Below are positions 53,926-64,000 of a DNA stretch of 64,000 bases, piece after piece (position 1 is the stretch's first letter; each line of letters starts with the position of its first letter). This DNA is from Charina bottae (lineage: Eukaryota; Chordata; Lepidosauria; Squamata; Charinaidae). Made by a program: the position numbers and the translations under genes. The notes beneath the pieces are model-generated. The model saw only the letters and a list, made by a program, of their open reading frames with translations. It did no database searches and was not told the DNA's origin. The stretch lies in the NCBI GenBank assembly GCA_023362775.1, contig JALMGJ010000017.1, forward strand, positions 19,727,001-19,791,000. The letters run 5' to 3'.

Positions 53926-55750
53926 TGAATATACAAAATCAGAACTGCTTTCATTTAGATCTATGATATTTCCCCCCTTTCTTTTAATTTTATAGACTTA
54001 CAACACATCTCTTTCTTTCATCATCAGTTCACACACTTTATCATTTACTCCCCTTACTGTATATTCCAAGTAATAATCTTCCATATCCCATAGTTGTTAT
54101 CATATGAGCCCATAAATATTGACTTCCTTCCTCCTCATGGCTTTGGACAATCAAGGCTTTCAAATAAACACTTTAGTAAGAGGGACAAGATGTAGTCTAG
54201 ATTACCTATGCAACATGCAGCATTTCCTGCAACTGGTAATGAAAGCACTGGTGAGTTTTGGCACATTTTGGCCAGTAAGCCACAAGCTCAGCTAAAGGCC
54301 AGTTTTACTCTAAGCATGTGCTCATTATTTTATTATGAGCTAGGAATTTACATGTTGCCTTTTAGATGTCACCCAGCAAACTGGGTAGAAAACAAATAAA
54401 TGGGCACACCAGAATCCCAGAACTTCTGATAAGTAGCTTTAATATAGAAAAGCTAAGAAGCCATGACAAAAGAATCTCAGCAACAGCTGTAAAGTAACGT
54501 ACATTCTGTGTATAGTTTCAATGTTCAAAAATCAATGTTGAGATTCTTATGCCTCTTTCTCTCATCTGCACAATGCAAAGAGCTAGAAGTGACTCTTATT
54601 TTGGGCAGGAAAGAGAGCTACTATCCAATTGTTGTTTTGGCAACTGTCAGGTTTGTTATTAGTCTGTCTCTGAATGTGAGCGATCTCATCTCACACCACC
54701 TGCATCTCACCAGCTAGAATTTGTCTTCCTTTCATAAGAGCTCACACATTTTCCTACTTCACCTTTTCTTTTCTACTTAAATCCTCTATATTTACTGACA
54801 GCTCCAAATATCTGCATTGTTGCCAGCCTTTTGATAAATCACACTGTTTGTTTTGCAGCCAGCCTTTTCATTTGCCCAGTTGGGAGCCTGCTAAGCTGTT
54901 TATTATATTACCCTGAGCATGAATTAAGGCCACCACTTCCTGACCAAATAAATTGTCTAGGTTGCTGCTACTAGCACGTTATGAAGTTGTTTTCTTTGCG
55001 AAAATGAAAAACTTCAACAGACTTGTCTTAGGCTGAGAATGTGGATATCAGAGAAGAAAGAGAGTGCAATAATGCGTAGCTCAAAATAATACTTGGCTAA
55101 TGCTGATTTGTGTCTGTATGTGTTGCGTTTTGTAATGCACCATGAAAGAAAGAGTAGAAAAAGAGGAGGAAGAGGGGAGAGGAAAGGCTCCAAGTAATAC
55201 TTCTGAGAAAACATTTTTCTTTCCAGAAAAGAGAAGAATTTTCTTCCAATATTATATGCTTATTGTATGGGCATCATTTCCTCCTCCTTTCTCAAATAGA
55301 GGTCCCTCGGATTTTTGGCTAGAGAACATGTTTGGAATTTTGAGAGCAAAACATGGGGATTACATCGTCTATGAGAAAGGCCAGTCCCAAAGTACAAAAG
55401 TCTGGTGGTCAGGAAGCCTTGAAAGAAAAGTGCCCCCAGGCACATTGATGCTGATGGGCACCATATTGGAGAAGCCATTTCTAAAATGATCTTAAGTCCA
55501 CACCACTGTGGAAGATACAAATGGTATTCATATGGTTGACATAGTGGCTTCAGCTGTCACTTGTAGGGAAAGAAAGAAAATTTAGGAGAGAAGAAAAGAA
55601 TCTATGGTGTTGCCACTGCTAATAGAAGGAGTACTTTTCCTCTTCTTAGGAAAATGCTTTTCTCCATCATACAGAACATCTTTCCCATAGCCAAATTAAT
55701 CTACCAAGTGAAACAGCTTGGGGAATTCAACCTTTACAAATTCTATGATA
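53926..55750. other. No gene; possible conserved noncoding block at about 54780-55010
   Basis: There is no coding signature. 54780-55010 is repeat-free and of even composition, with words such as TTTTGATAAATCACACTG and GCATGAATTAAGGCC. It is a candidate regulatory segment only. Confidence 0.4.
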
Positions 55751-55814
55751 GGTAAGGTAAGGTAAGGTAAGGTAAGGTAAGGTAAGGTAAGGTAAGGTAA
55801 GGTAAGGTAAGGTA
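55751..55814 (+). repeat. (GGTAA)n pentanucleotide microsatellite
   Basis: About 12-13 perfect GGTAA units. Confidence 0.97.
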
Positions 55815-56168
55815 CTGTACTCTCTATTTTGTATTTAAATTATACTTTGAAATATAATAAAGCTTTTATGCAAAAAAAAATCTATGATAAAGTGACCTGA
55901 TCACCCCTTTTGAAACTGAGATAGGATTTGGATTATAGCTGTCTACTGGAATTATTTATTTTATTCACTCTACCTCTCCTTTTATTATTTATTTCTCTCT
56001 CCCCATTTCTTTCTCTTTATTCCTTTTATTTATTTCATGCATATGCAGAAACGTGGTCTTGCAGTGGACTTGCTTCAAAGCAAAGAATCAAATTAAGTGG
56101 CTTTGAATTAGAGAGATTTGATGTTTTCTGCTGCTTCTGAGTTTCTAGCCGACAATAAACAATGTTCT
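55815..56168. other. No gene recognised
   Basis: AT- and pyrimidine-rich sequence. A TATTTTGTATTTAAATTATACTTTG patch followed by an A-run near 55860-55880 may be an old element tail. Confidence 0.4.
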
Positions 56169-56332
56169 AACCTGTTCCATAATATACAGCCTTGTCGTAC
56201 TCCTTTCCCAATTTTGAACCAATCGGTTGTTCCATGTCCGGTTCTAACTGTTGCTTCTTGGCCCGCATACAGGTTTCTCAGGAGACAGGTAGGAGTTAAG
56301 ATTGCCGGGAGAAATATCAACAACCTCAGATA

Positions 56333-56391
56333 TTTATTTATTTATTATTTAAATTTATATGATCGCCCATCTCCCCCAACGGGGGACTCTA
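56333..56391 (-). mobile_element. L2-type 3' tail inserted in BovB
   Basis: On the minus strand AGTCCCCCGTTGGGGGAGAT, then GGGCGATCATATAAATTTAA and an (AAATA) tail: the last 60 bases of an L2-type element, splitting the BovB YADD box. Confidence 0.75.
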
Positions 56392-56410
56392 TGCAGACGA
56401 TACCACCCTA

Positions 56411-57160
56411 ATGGCAGAATGTGAAGAGGAACTAATGAGCCTCTTGATGAGGGTGAAAGAGGAGAGTGCAAAAGCTGGCTTGAAACTCAACATTAAAAAA
56501 ACTCAGATCATGGCATCTGGTCCCATCACTTCCTGGCAAATAGAAGGGGAAGAAATGGAAGCAGTGACAGATTTTATTTTCTTGGGCTCCAAGATCACCG
56601 CAGACAGTGACTGCAGCCATGAAATTAAAAGACACTTGCTCCTTGGGAGGAAAGCTATGGCAAACCTAGACAGCATATTAAAAAGCAGAGACATCACCTT
56701 GCCAACAAAGGTCCGTATAATTAAAGCTATGGTTTTCCCAGTAGTAATGTATGGCTATGAGAGTTGGACCATAAGGAAGGCTGAGCGCCGAAGAATTGAT
56801 GCTTTCGAACTGTGGTGCTGGAGAAGACTCTTAAGAGTCCCTTGGACTGCAAGGAGGTCAAATCAGTCAATCCTAAAGGAAATCAACCCTGACTGCTCAT
56901 TGGAAGGACAGATACTGAAGCTGAAGCTCAAATACTTTGGCCACCTAATGCGAAGAGAAGACTCACTGAAAAAGACCCTGATGCTGGGAAAGACTGAAGG
57001 CAAAAGGAGAAGGGGATGGCAGAGGATGAGATGGTTAGATAGCATCACCGATGTAACGAACATGAATTTGAGTAAACTCCGGGAGACAGTGGAGGATAGG
57101 AAGGCCTGGCGTGCTATGGTCCATGAGGTCAGGAAGAGTCGGACACGACTAAATGACTGA
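56411..57160 (+). pseudogene. BovB C-terminal half, open reading frame
   Basis: 250 codons without a stop: MAECEEELMSLLMRVKEESA directly follows the catalytic ADDTTL (interrupted by the L2 tail). KLNIKKTQIMASGPI, AVTDFIFLGSKITADSDCSH, MVFPVVMYGYESWTIRKAER, LKLKYFGHLMRREDSLKKTL and the C-terminal WRAMVHEVRKSRTRLND follow. These are the standard domains after the BovB polymerase. The end differs from subfamily 1 and is closer to BovB of ruminants as I recall it. The ORF cannot make a working protein alone, since the catalytic part is inverted or missing. Confidence 0.92.
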
Positions 57161-57181
57161 ACAACAAAAACCTGTTCCATA

Positions 57182-58710
57182 TATGGGGGTGGGTGGCTGG
57201 AAGTTGAGTGATGTGATGGTTCTCTAAACAGGAACTTTGACATGAGTAGCTGGACCCTGAATTTTTTAATCTCTAAACTTACTCCCTGTCAAAGCTGTCA
57301 ACTTCAATATGCCCAGCCACAAGCCTTAACTTTGCTTTCTGTTCTGCTAATAGAACTCCGAATGCTCTGTATAGGTCTCAAGGCTAATCAATCTCATAGG
57401 ATCCATTATATGGTTAAACTTTATTTTTATATGCTACATTACTTGGGTAGGTTGAAATCTCTCCATGTTATTGACAGATGTAGATGGAAACTTTTCCATG
57501 CATTTAAGAAGGAATGGGGGTGGGGGGTGTCTAAGTATGTTACTTGTTCTGTGCCAACCTCTTTCATGATGGCTTGTCTATCTCTGTGGTACTGCATCTC
57601 ACTCTGCCAGCCTGCTTTCTGTGAGTATGTGTTTGTGTAATACTTAAGCAATTGTTATTAAGAATGCTTTTGTAAGTTAACAGAGACTCTCAGTAACATT
57701 TCCATGAGTATTACTGCATGAGATCCTGAACTTCTGTATCTCCATTGAAAATGTGTGAGTATATCGTCCAATAAATTCCTCCCCCTGACCCACCATGGAC
57801 CAAGGCTATGTGCAACAGACACCGATTTAGTCTCTGGACTTGGTAGAATACAAGGCAGGCAGAAGGCAAAAATAAAAGGGAATTAATGAACTATAAACAG
57901 GGACATCATTGTAACATAAAAGAGGTATGTTGGAATATTTCAAAAATTAATGTGGCATCCAACTGAAACTTGGAGGGTCAAAGCTTTCAAAAGAGTCTGC
58001 CATCCCTGCTATTCTCATCCCATTCCACCATAAAATGAAGCAGCTTCTGATATTTTGAAATTTCCCCATTATAGTCTATTGATGAACCTTTTTCTGAATC
58101 AAACCTTGAATTGTCTCAAATCAAATCAGGCAGTATTTGGATCTTAAACCACAAACTCAAATCATAATATGCTAATCTCAAATCTCCACTTCAGATCAAA
58201 CTGGAACTCATTCACATAGGCCTATTGCAGTTCTTTCAAGGGTTGCTTTGCTTTAATGAAAGTTTCAATGCTGCTTTATAGAATAGTGCAACTCTTTTTT
58301 TCTAAAAGCAGAGCAATCTGGCCATGTTTCTTTGCTTGCTTGTTCCAGCCTTTGAAAGTATCAAAGGAGGGTATGCAGAAGATGCAAGGCAATGTGCACT
58401 GCACATATTGGAGAATTCCATATCTTTACTTTATTGGCACCATTTTCAAGTATTACCTTGCACATAGTTTCAGTAGGTTTGCTTCACACTCAGCTTCAGT
58501 TTTCCACACCTGGTTTTCACATGCACATTCAAAATCTCATAAGTGCAGCTTCAAGTGAAAACTTCCACACTGTAAATGAGCCATCATAGCAAATATAACC
58601 TACAAAAATAAACTTGTAGACAATGTTTTTCTTCTGTCTGTTTACACATTCTTTGGGTGTCTGTCATGAAACACAAAGTAATTATAATTAACATCAAGTG
58701 ATGAGCTTGT
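57182..58710. other. No gene recognised; low-copy DNA
   Basis: Near 58230-58420 words resemble the unnamed dispersed repeat (GCTTTGCTTTAATGAAAG). No coding feature is seen. Confidence 0.45.
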
Positions 58711-58720
58711 ACCTGTGAAT

Positions 58721-59020
58721 TCATTGGCGATCACTCGTAGCCGAGTAAGATTGTCTTCCAAAGGTAAATTTTTAACAGTGGATCCGTAAGTGGATATAAA
58801 GGCCAATTCTGGATCCGCACAACCTCCCACAATGAGGGCATAGGTTTCCGGGTGGGAGACGGTCATGATGAGGGTTTGCCTGACATGCCTTCCTTTTAGC
58901 TCTTTTCTCCCTTTCGCCCTGTACTCGTGCTTCTTCAAAGTCCATAGCACCATTAATAAAGGCTGACCTCCAATTGAAACGCTCATGTGTTAGGGCTTCC
59001 CAGTTCTCAATGCTGATATT
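58721..59020 (-). mobile_element. Second copy of the 84-4008 LINE, 3' end only
   Basis: 300 bp nearly identical to 88-395 on the minus strand, including the C-terminal finger (CPHCGRLCGSRIGLYIHLRI). The 10-bp TSD is ACCTGTGAAT / ACCGGTGAAT (58711-58720 and 59021-59030). It fixes the element's 3' end at TCATTGGCG, just after the coding region. Confidence 0.9.
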
Positions 59021-59030
59021 ACCGGTGAAT

Positions 59031-59977
59031 AAGCCCTCAATGGCCTTTAAATATGTGAACTGACTTCACGGAAAATTTACTGCAACTTCAGTAACAGACC
59101 TTTGCTAGTTTTGCACAACATGCTTACTGATGATTAATTCACCATAAGTTCTTCACCCAGTTTTCTGGGCTTGGCTGAAATGTAATTGACTAATTTGTGA
59201 TTCAATATATTGTGTGAACACAATATCTGAGTGATAAGAATGCTCTGTGCGTGGTTTCTGACTGTTAGAATTTCCTAATACATGAAGGGTATTGTTTGCA
59301 ATTTGTCCCAAGTAGCCTTCTTAAATTAAAGAAACTAGAATCACAGCTATTTTCCCCTACCTCTTGCTACTCAGCTGGCAATGGGGTGGCCAGGTGATAT
59401 CCCTGAGGAGATTGAATTTGGTTCTCAGGTCACCAATTGTTGTTCTTGAATGCATATCAATTGATCCATTTGCTTTATAAAGCACAAACAGCTAGAGGCA
59501 ACTCCTTGTTTGTTAGGCAAGTTATTTTAGTGTGCAATGTGACTTGTCCTTGAGATGGAAATTTCCATTTTCTTTGTGAATACAGTTTGTTGTCTAGGGA
59601 ACCCATTGTTGCTTGGGCTCTGCAGCTGATTGCCACTATTGCTCTTAAACACAGTTCCTTCCTTTCTCTTGATAAAGCTGCCTGCTCACTGATTCAGTGG
59701 TCCATCCAAGACATCAGCATGTTGGCAGGTAATTGCACAGCTGGTGAGGCTTTGCTTGCAAAGATGGTGAAAATGAAAATGAAAATAATAATATTAATAA
59801 AAATAGTAATAATGATTTATTATTATTATTATTGCTAATAATGAATGTATGTCATGTCTTCAGAATGTTTCACATATATTATCTTTAAATTTATTTAGTT
59901 ATTGTTGGGAAGAAAGCAATAAGATGGCAAAAAAAATTGAAGTATTCACTGCTGTTGCCAGTTTTATAATAGGAAAG
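59031..59977. other. No gene recognised
   Basis: Low-copy sequence. A short (TTA) run lies near 59815-59835. Confidence 0.5.
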
Positions 59978-60024
<47 letters not shown>

Positions 60025-60037
60025 ATCTATCTATCTA
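59978..60037 (+). repeat. (ATCT)n microsatellite
   Basis: About 14 ATCT units, located where an antisense L2-type element would have its tail. Confidence 0.96.
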
Positions 60038-60960
60038 TTTAATTTCTATAGCTGCCAATCTCACATACAGTATGTGACTCTGGGCAGCTTACAAAGTTAA
60101 AAACACAAAAAAATACACAAATAACCAAAAAACAACCACAAAAATGTTAAAAACATTAAAACTATTAAAACCATACAAATATAATCAGTGGGAGAATGCA
60201 ATCATTTCACTAACAGAGTAATCACTTTGTAGCCTCCATACTACTTCTACCAGATCCCCAGGCCAGATGGCAAAGCCATGTCTTCAGGCCCTTCCGGAAG
60301 GCCAACAAGGTTGGGGCCAGTCTGACTTCAGCACCCACCCTTCCAAAGCATGCCCTTTCTGCCAGATCTGATTGGATGGGTAGATGTGATTGGGGAGAGG
60401 CAGTTCCTCAAATAACCCAGCCCCATGCCATGTAGGCCTTTATAGGTCATTATGAGCACCTTGAATTGAACCCAAAAGCAAACTGGTAGCCAATGCATTT
60501 TGCAAAGCACATACCACCACCCCAACCTGACTCTCACCCAGCGGCAGGGCAGCCAGGCCCTAATACAGGGGCAGAACAATCCAACACATTCAACAACCAC
60601 CCAGTTGATAAAAACCATGGGCAGCATAAAGGATGACCACAAGATGGTTGATCTTTTTCTGGTATAAGGTAGAGAGGAAGCCAAGATGGCTACCTGACTT
60701 GCTGTGGGGATCCACAGCAGCCCCAAGGCATAAGCCCTCTGCTGCCACTAACCTACCACAGACCAGATGCCAAAGGTCCCAAAACAGCAGTCTCCCAAAA
60801 TGGATTGCTATAGTCCTCCAAGATAGAAAATCCAAACTGGCAGGCCCCTCTTTCTCAAAGCACCATGCTGCCCCAACACCAGTCCTTGGAATCACACACC
60901 AAGGCGTCAGGTCACCACCGCCATCTGGCAACCTAGCACTGCGATTATTTCCACAATGGC
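60038..60960 (-). mobile_element. L2-type LINE or related element, 3' part
   Basis: The terminus near 60040 (minus strand AAGCTGCCCAGAGTCACATA) matches the L2-type end GCCCAGAGTC seen at 12833. The upstream body, with phrases like CACCTTGAATTGAACCC and CTGGTAGCCAATGCATTTTG on the plus strand, is noncoding. Its outer limit is unclear. Confidence 0.5.
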
Positions 60961-62979
60961 AGCACTAGCTTCCATTCACCTAATGGAAGCTCTTTTCCTC
61001 CCAGAATTCCTTTGTTTACCTGATACCATTTCTGGGAGACTTCTGGGAAAATAAAATGACCCTGGAAAAAAAATCACCTAAATGTGTCCTTCCCATCATG
61101 CTATGAAAGAGGTGACAATTTGAGATTTTGACTCATCCTAATACTTCTGTTAGATTGGTTGGTATCACTATTTTCAATAAAAGAATATAAACTCAGATGT
61201 AATATGATCCTTCTACAAAGAATGAAAACCAAGCAGAAAAAAAATATAAATGCAGCTAGAGTCCTGTAGTAATGACCAGCTTCCCCATCTCATCAATACT
61301 TGGCTGGTGGCTAACTCCAGTTCATATCAATTCCAATAAATGTGATTGTGCATCACATAACATGTTTGTATGTATATATGCATATATGAACATATATATC
61401 CAAAAAAGGGCAGGACCAAGACCCCCCTCAAAAAAAACCAACCCACAAATCTATTATAAAATTCATTGATTCAACATCTGCTATTGTCTCCCACATACAC
61501 TCAGAAATGCACACATACTCCCTCAATCCTTCCAGCAGAAACAGAAAACAAGAAGACACATCAGGATGGAGACTGGATAAGAGGAAGTTGCACCACAAAG
61601 GGACAGGAAGGAAAGTGAAAGCAGAGAACACAACGGAATGGAGATGTGAAGAAGCAAGGAACAAGGGAGAGAGAAAACTTGTTTGGAGATTACGAAAAGG
61701 GCTAACATTCACTAGGAAAATAGCTCCTCCCGAGCAATGACTAATCTACAGTATGATTTTCAAAGGCATTCATGTTTTTCCTCTTTTGTATCTCCTTCTG
61801 TCAATTCAGATTTGGAAAATTGCCATTGAAATATTGAATAAAGTTTGTATTTGGTTTGTTGTAAGCCACTCAAACTGGACTTGGGGTAGTTTATAACAAT
61901 TGTATATAGACCTTACTCCATATGGCACATAAACCAGAGTAAATAAATTTGGAGGCTTCCTTTAAGCAAGACATGTGAAGAATTTTAAGAGGAATCCCAA
62001 AATGGTTTTAATAAGCGATTTTTTTTCCAGGAAGATTGTGCACATCTTCATATTATCAATACATGCTGATGATCCACCCACCATTCCTCACCAGATGGCT
62101 GCTGGAGTTGTAGCTAAGCAACTTTTGAAGGGCCACAGATATCTGATTCTAAGGCAATCTTCAAAGCAAATTTGGAGGATCCTTCACATTGAAAAGAATT
62201 CAAAGAATTTCAAGTCTTTGTTGGTGCTCTTTTCTCCTAATTCATTTAATTAAAATATCCTATTTAAAGTGCAAACTAAATTTCTCCCTGAACCCACCAG
62301 TAATATGCTTGAAGTTGACCAGATCATTGTTGAGTTTTAATATCTTCTCATTGTAGTTTTGTTAATGTGTATGTTCTATGTGCATTCTGCATTACAGGCA
62401 GAAACACTACCTTGACAGTAATGAATAGATTTATTCAGAAGTCTTCACTTTGGGGTTAATTATTCCCACCAATTACATGTTTACCCTAGACACAATTACT
62501 CTGGGAATAAAAGCTCTTGTCCCTTGTAATCAAAAGCCATGCTTTAGTGGAGATATATATTGGTTTCACAGCTGTACCTCAATTAGAAATTGAGGTCCAT
62601 GAAGAAAGTGCTATAGCTAATTATGCAAATCAGGGAATTAACCATCATCTACATGCACTACTGGGTGGGGAACATGCCTGTACATGGCACTCTTACCATA
62701 TTGTGGTACAAAAGCAAGTAGTTTATGTACTCGATTATACAAATTGAAGAAGAACCAGGAATTAAGACAGAAGTCATCGTTCCATTGCATTCTGACCCCA
62801 TGTAATGGCATCAGTACTGTCAGGGCTGGTTGTGTGTGTGTGATTAAGGAATACTTACAGAAAATGTTTTTAAGCAATGGAACAGTGTGAATGATTCTTC
62901 CATGGCTTCTTGAGGAAAAGTTATCCAGTCTAAGGTAAAAACCTCCTCAAGGATTGGCAATTTTGTTTTGTTACACAGT
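60961..62979. other. No gene; possible conserved noncoding block at about 62480-62760
   Basis: No coding sequence is seen. 62480-62760 includes an octamer ATGCAAAT at 62623-62630 preceded by CTAATT. It could be an enhancer, but only conservation would show this. 61850-61950 has a hint of an L2-type end. Confidence 0.4.
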
Positions 62980-62990
62980 ATGTAATGTAT

Positions 62991-63700
62991 TTGTGAAAGA
63001 AGAAAGTGCAAAAGCTGGGTTGCAGTTAAAGCTTAAAAAAACCAAGATTATGGCAACCAGCTTGATTGATAACTGGCAAATAGAGGGAGAAAAAGTGGAG
63101 GCAGTGACAGACTTTGTATTTCTAGGCGCAAAGATTACTGCAGATGCTGACTGCAGCCAGGAAATCAGGAGACGTCTACTTCTTGGGAGGAGAGCAATGG
63201 CAAATCTTGATAAAATAGTTAAGAGCAGAGACATCACACTGACAACAAAGGTCCGCATAGTTAAAGCAATGGTATTCCCTGTAGTAACCTATGGCTGCGA
63301 GAGCTGGACCATAAGGAAGGCTGAGCAAAGGAAGATAGATGCTTTTGAACTGTGGTGTTGGAGGAAAATTCTGAGAGTGCCTTGGACTGGAAGAAGATCA
63401 AACTAGTCCATACTCCAGGAAATAAAGCCAGACTGCTCACTTGAGGGAATGATATTAAAGGCAAAACTGAAGTACTTTGGCCACATAATGAGAAGACAGG
63501 ATACCCTGGAGAAGATGCTGATGCTAGGGAAAGTGGAAGGCAAAAGGAAGAGGGGCCGACCAAGGGCAAGATGGATGGATGATACTCTGGAGGTGACGGA
63601 CTCAACCATGGGGGAGCTGGGGATGGTGACGGCCGACAGGAAGCTCTGGGGTGGGCTGGTCCATGAAGTCACGAAGAGTCAGAAGCGACTGAACGAATAA
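62991..63700 (+). pseudogene. BovB C-terminal coding region, partial
   Basis: It reads KEESAKAGLQLKLKKTKI, AVTDFVFLGAKITADADCSQ and MVFPVVTYGCESWTIRKAEQ up to a stop at 63404-63406 (GGAAGAAGATCAAACTAG). It then continues in the same frame: MILKAKLKYFGHIMRRQDTL to VHEVTKSQKRLNE. One stop is the only interruption. No polymerase core is present, so it is not functional. Confidence 0.9.
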
Positions 63701-63708
63701 ACAACAAA
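62991..63708 (+). mobile_element. BovB LINE (subfamily 1), 3' fragment
   Basis: 718 bp with the 11-bp TSD ATGTAATGTAT (62980-62990 and 63709-63719). It is the C-terminal part of the same subfamily as 46417-49633, and matches it at almost every base. The 5' truncation lies just after the YADD region. Confidence 0.93.
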
Positions 63709-63719
63709 ATGTAATGTAT

Positions 63720-64000
63720 AGAGCTGTACTGATTTTTTCCTTAGAAGAAAAATCAATGACATTCTTATGGGTCAAGTTTGGTATTCTTGTGCTTGCCTTA
63801 TTTATGAGATGTTTGCTGTGTGTGTATGAGAGAGAGGGAGGGGGGAAGTCTGAATATTTTTTCTTCCTTCCTACGAAGTTTAATTGTTTGGTGATCAGCA
63901 GCCTCCCTGGCTTCTCAAAAGTCAGTTAAATATTAAAAGTATGACATTGTGGAATAGCTCCTCTCAAGGGACTTATTTCAGATAAAGAAGTTTGAACAGT
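63720..64000. other. No gene recognised at right edge
   Basis: Low-copy sequence to the end of the window. Confidence 0.5.

Larger units (their letters stand above)
56182..57168 (+). mobile_element. BovB LINE (subfamily 2), truncated, with 5' inversion
   Basis: Flanked by the 13-bp TSD AACCTGTTCCATA (56169-56181 and 57169-57181). 56182-56288 is inverted (minus-strand reading LLRNLYAGQEATVRTGHGTT and GKGVRQGCI). From 56289 the plus strand continues with VGVKIAGRNINNLRY, so the element has the 5'-inversion structure produced by twin priming. An L2-type tail interrupts the YADD motif at about 56333-56391. The rest is the BovB C-terminal half. Confidence 0.93.

Overview
This window looks like gene-poor, repeat-dense squamate reptile (lizard or snake) nuclear DNA. 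The evidence is the mixture of mobile elements: two BovB (RTE) lineages, a tRNA-derived SINE whose tail matches BovB, an L1 family with long ORF2 remnants, L2- and CR1-type LINEs, three different Penelope-like element (PLE) families, a Ty1/copia element, a Ty3/gypsy (sushi-like) element, and several non-autonomous hAT transposons. I found no convincing host protein-coding exon, rRNA or functional tRNA gene. Every long open frame I can interpret belongs to a mobile element or to GC-rich tandem repeats, and essentially all are broken.

Layout. 84-4008 (-): full-length EN/RT LINE with an 11-bp target-site duplication (TSD) and a predicted HDV-like ribozyme at its 5' end. 4045-4765 (-): PLE-A. 4.8-22.5 kb: mostly unannotated AT-rich DNA with scattered CR1, L2 and BovB pieces, three SINEs, a PLE fold-back and a small hAT. 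22.5-26.3 kb: L1 3' end, a deleted gypsy element and an L2 scrap. 26.5-31.8 kb: low-copy DNA with possible conserved noncoding blocks and a second, identical PLE fold-back. 31.9-34.1 kb: L1 interrupted by a hAT. 35.7-40.97 kb: PLE-B split by a 3.4-kb GC-rich hAT (with a second palindromic hAT inside) and by a copia solo LTR. 40.98-50.0 kb: L1 carrying a full-length BovB, PLE-C, a long PLE fold-back and an L2 tail. 50.0-53.8 kb: L2, copia and another LINE fragment. 53.8-64 kb: low-copy DNA with two more BovB copies, a second copy of the first LINE, and L2-type 3' ends.

The most interesting theme is self-cleaving RNA. The two unrelated-looking LINEs at 84-4008 and 46417-49633 start, to the base as defined by their TSDs, at the predicted cleavage site of an HDV-like fold whose P1 and P4 helices covary between the copies while the core is conserved. 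The PLE families carry hammerhead-type cores in their 3' regions. Two identical 137-139-bp PLE-derived palindromes have arms that begin exactly at the predicted hammerhead cleavage position. These are predictions from reading the sequence; no folding program or database search was run.
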